A stretch of DNA of 64,000 bases from an uncultured Sphingomonadales bacterium (GTDB lineage Bacteria; Pseudomonadota; Alphaproteobacteria; Sphingomonadales; Sphingomonadaceae). The notes under the pieces are model-generated. The model ran no database searches. It was not told the DNA's origin and saw nothing but the letters and a program-made list of their open reading frames with translations. The stretch is from contig CAILBC010000003.1 of NCBI GenBank assembly GCA_903832325.1, positions 57,320 through 121,319 of the forward strand, given 5' to 3'. A program made the translations under genes and the position numbers. Positions 63,776 to 64,000 of this stretch are shown here, in pieces. Numbering within the stretch: position 1 is the first letter of the stretch; each line of letters begins with the position of its first letter.

Positions 63776-63836
63776 GCCGACGCAGGTCTGCTGACCTCCG
63801 GTTTCCCACGGTTTTTCGACAGGAATACACACAACA

Positions 63837-64000
63837 ATGGCTCGCGAACCTCAGCGTATCAAGCGGCGGGAGCGCAAGAACATCACCAGTGGTGTCGCGC
63901 ACGTCAATGCCAGCTTCAACAACACGATGATCACCATCACCGATGCCCAGGGCAACGCCATTTCATGGTCGTCCGCCGGCATGATGGGCTTCAAGGGCAG
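63837..64000 (+). CDS. rpsK: 30S ribosomal protein S11 (5' part, cut by window end)
   Basis: From ATG 63837 the frame reads [19 protein letters not shown], then [20 protein letters not shown] and [15 protein letters not shown] before the window ends, about 54 residues of the usual ~129. This is unmistakably S11. It follows rpsM by 61 bp; rpoA and rplQ would be expected beyond. Confidence 0.98.
   Translation, partial: MAREPQRIKRRERKNITSGVAHVNASFNNTMITITDAQGNAISWSSAGMMGFKG

Overview
The window is a GC-rich bacterial chromosome segment that reads as an alphaproteobacterium of the Sphingomonadales, probably close to Novosphingobium. The ribosomal proteins (for example S10 beginning [15 protein letters not shown] and an S5 with an Arg/Gly-rich N-terminal extension), dense 4-nt ATGA gene overlaps, GTG and TTG starts, and a GAAC-N7-GAAC SOS box of the alphaproteobacterial type in front of uvrA all point that way. 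The assignment is inference from sequence style; no database was searched.

Layout. 0-16.4 kb: last gene of a BtuCD/FecCDE-type ABC importer, uvrA, a DsbA-like thiol oxidoreductase with a small secreted protein, modABC (molybdate uptake), a class III CoA-transferase, the K+ transporter kup divergent from a shortened KdpD-like kinase plus KdpE-like regulator, a PrtD/PrtE-type type I secretion pair, and a small basic protein. 16.4-21.8 kb: a NarL/FixJ-type two-component pair, then an unusual LuxR-HTH protein with a C-terminal membrane anchor leading three small genes (unknown, membrane, winged-helix), then a glycine-zipper protein. 21.7-26.4 kb: ethanolamine module (eutB, eutC, ethanolamine permease, overlapping by 4 nt) divergent from a P-loop glycerate-kinase-like gene. 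26.4-30 kb: lipoprotein plus GT-C mannosyltransferase-like protein, a hypothetical gene and a TonB-like protein.

30-47.5 kb: the conserved str-S10-spc block (rpsL, rpsG, fusA, tuf, rpsJ, rplC-D-W-B, rpsS, rplV, rpsC, rplP, rpmC, rpsQ, rplN-X-E, rpsN, rpsH, rplF, rplR, rpsE, rpmD, rplO, secY, adk). It is punctuated by long structured leaders upstream of rpsL and rplC and by an intrinsic terminator inside the spc block, between rpmD and rplO.

47.5-63.2 kb: about 16 kb of accessory genes separates adk from rpsM, which are close neighbours in many alphaproteobacteria. This block holds a secreted SRPBCC-like protein, an acyl-CoA dehydrogenase pair, a PhnD-like protein plus fatty acid desaturase, a soluble M48-type metalloprotease directly followed by a 1853-residue pseudokinase/DUF4011/SF1-helicase/nuclease-like/WGR protein (the best candidate for an undescribed, possibly defence, system), a homocysteine S-methyltransferase and a secreted YXWGXW protein. 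Two divergent copies of a ~98-bp structured repeat lie exactly 11.1 kb apart in direct orientation and bracket the dehydrogenase-to-helicase segment. 63.4-64 kb: rpsM and the start of rpsK resume the ribosomal cluster behind a good promoter and a ~290-nt leader.

No rRNA, recognisable tRNA, CRISPR array, transposase or integrase was found.
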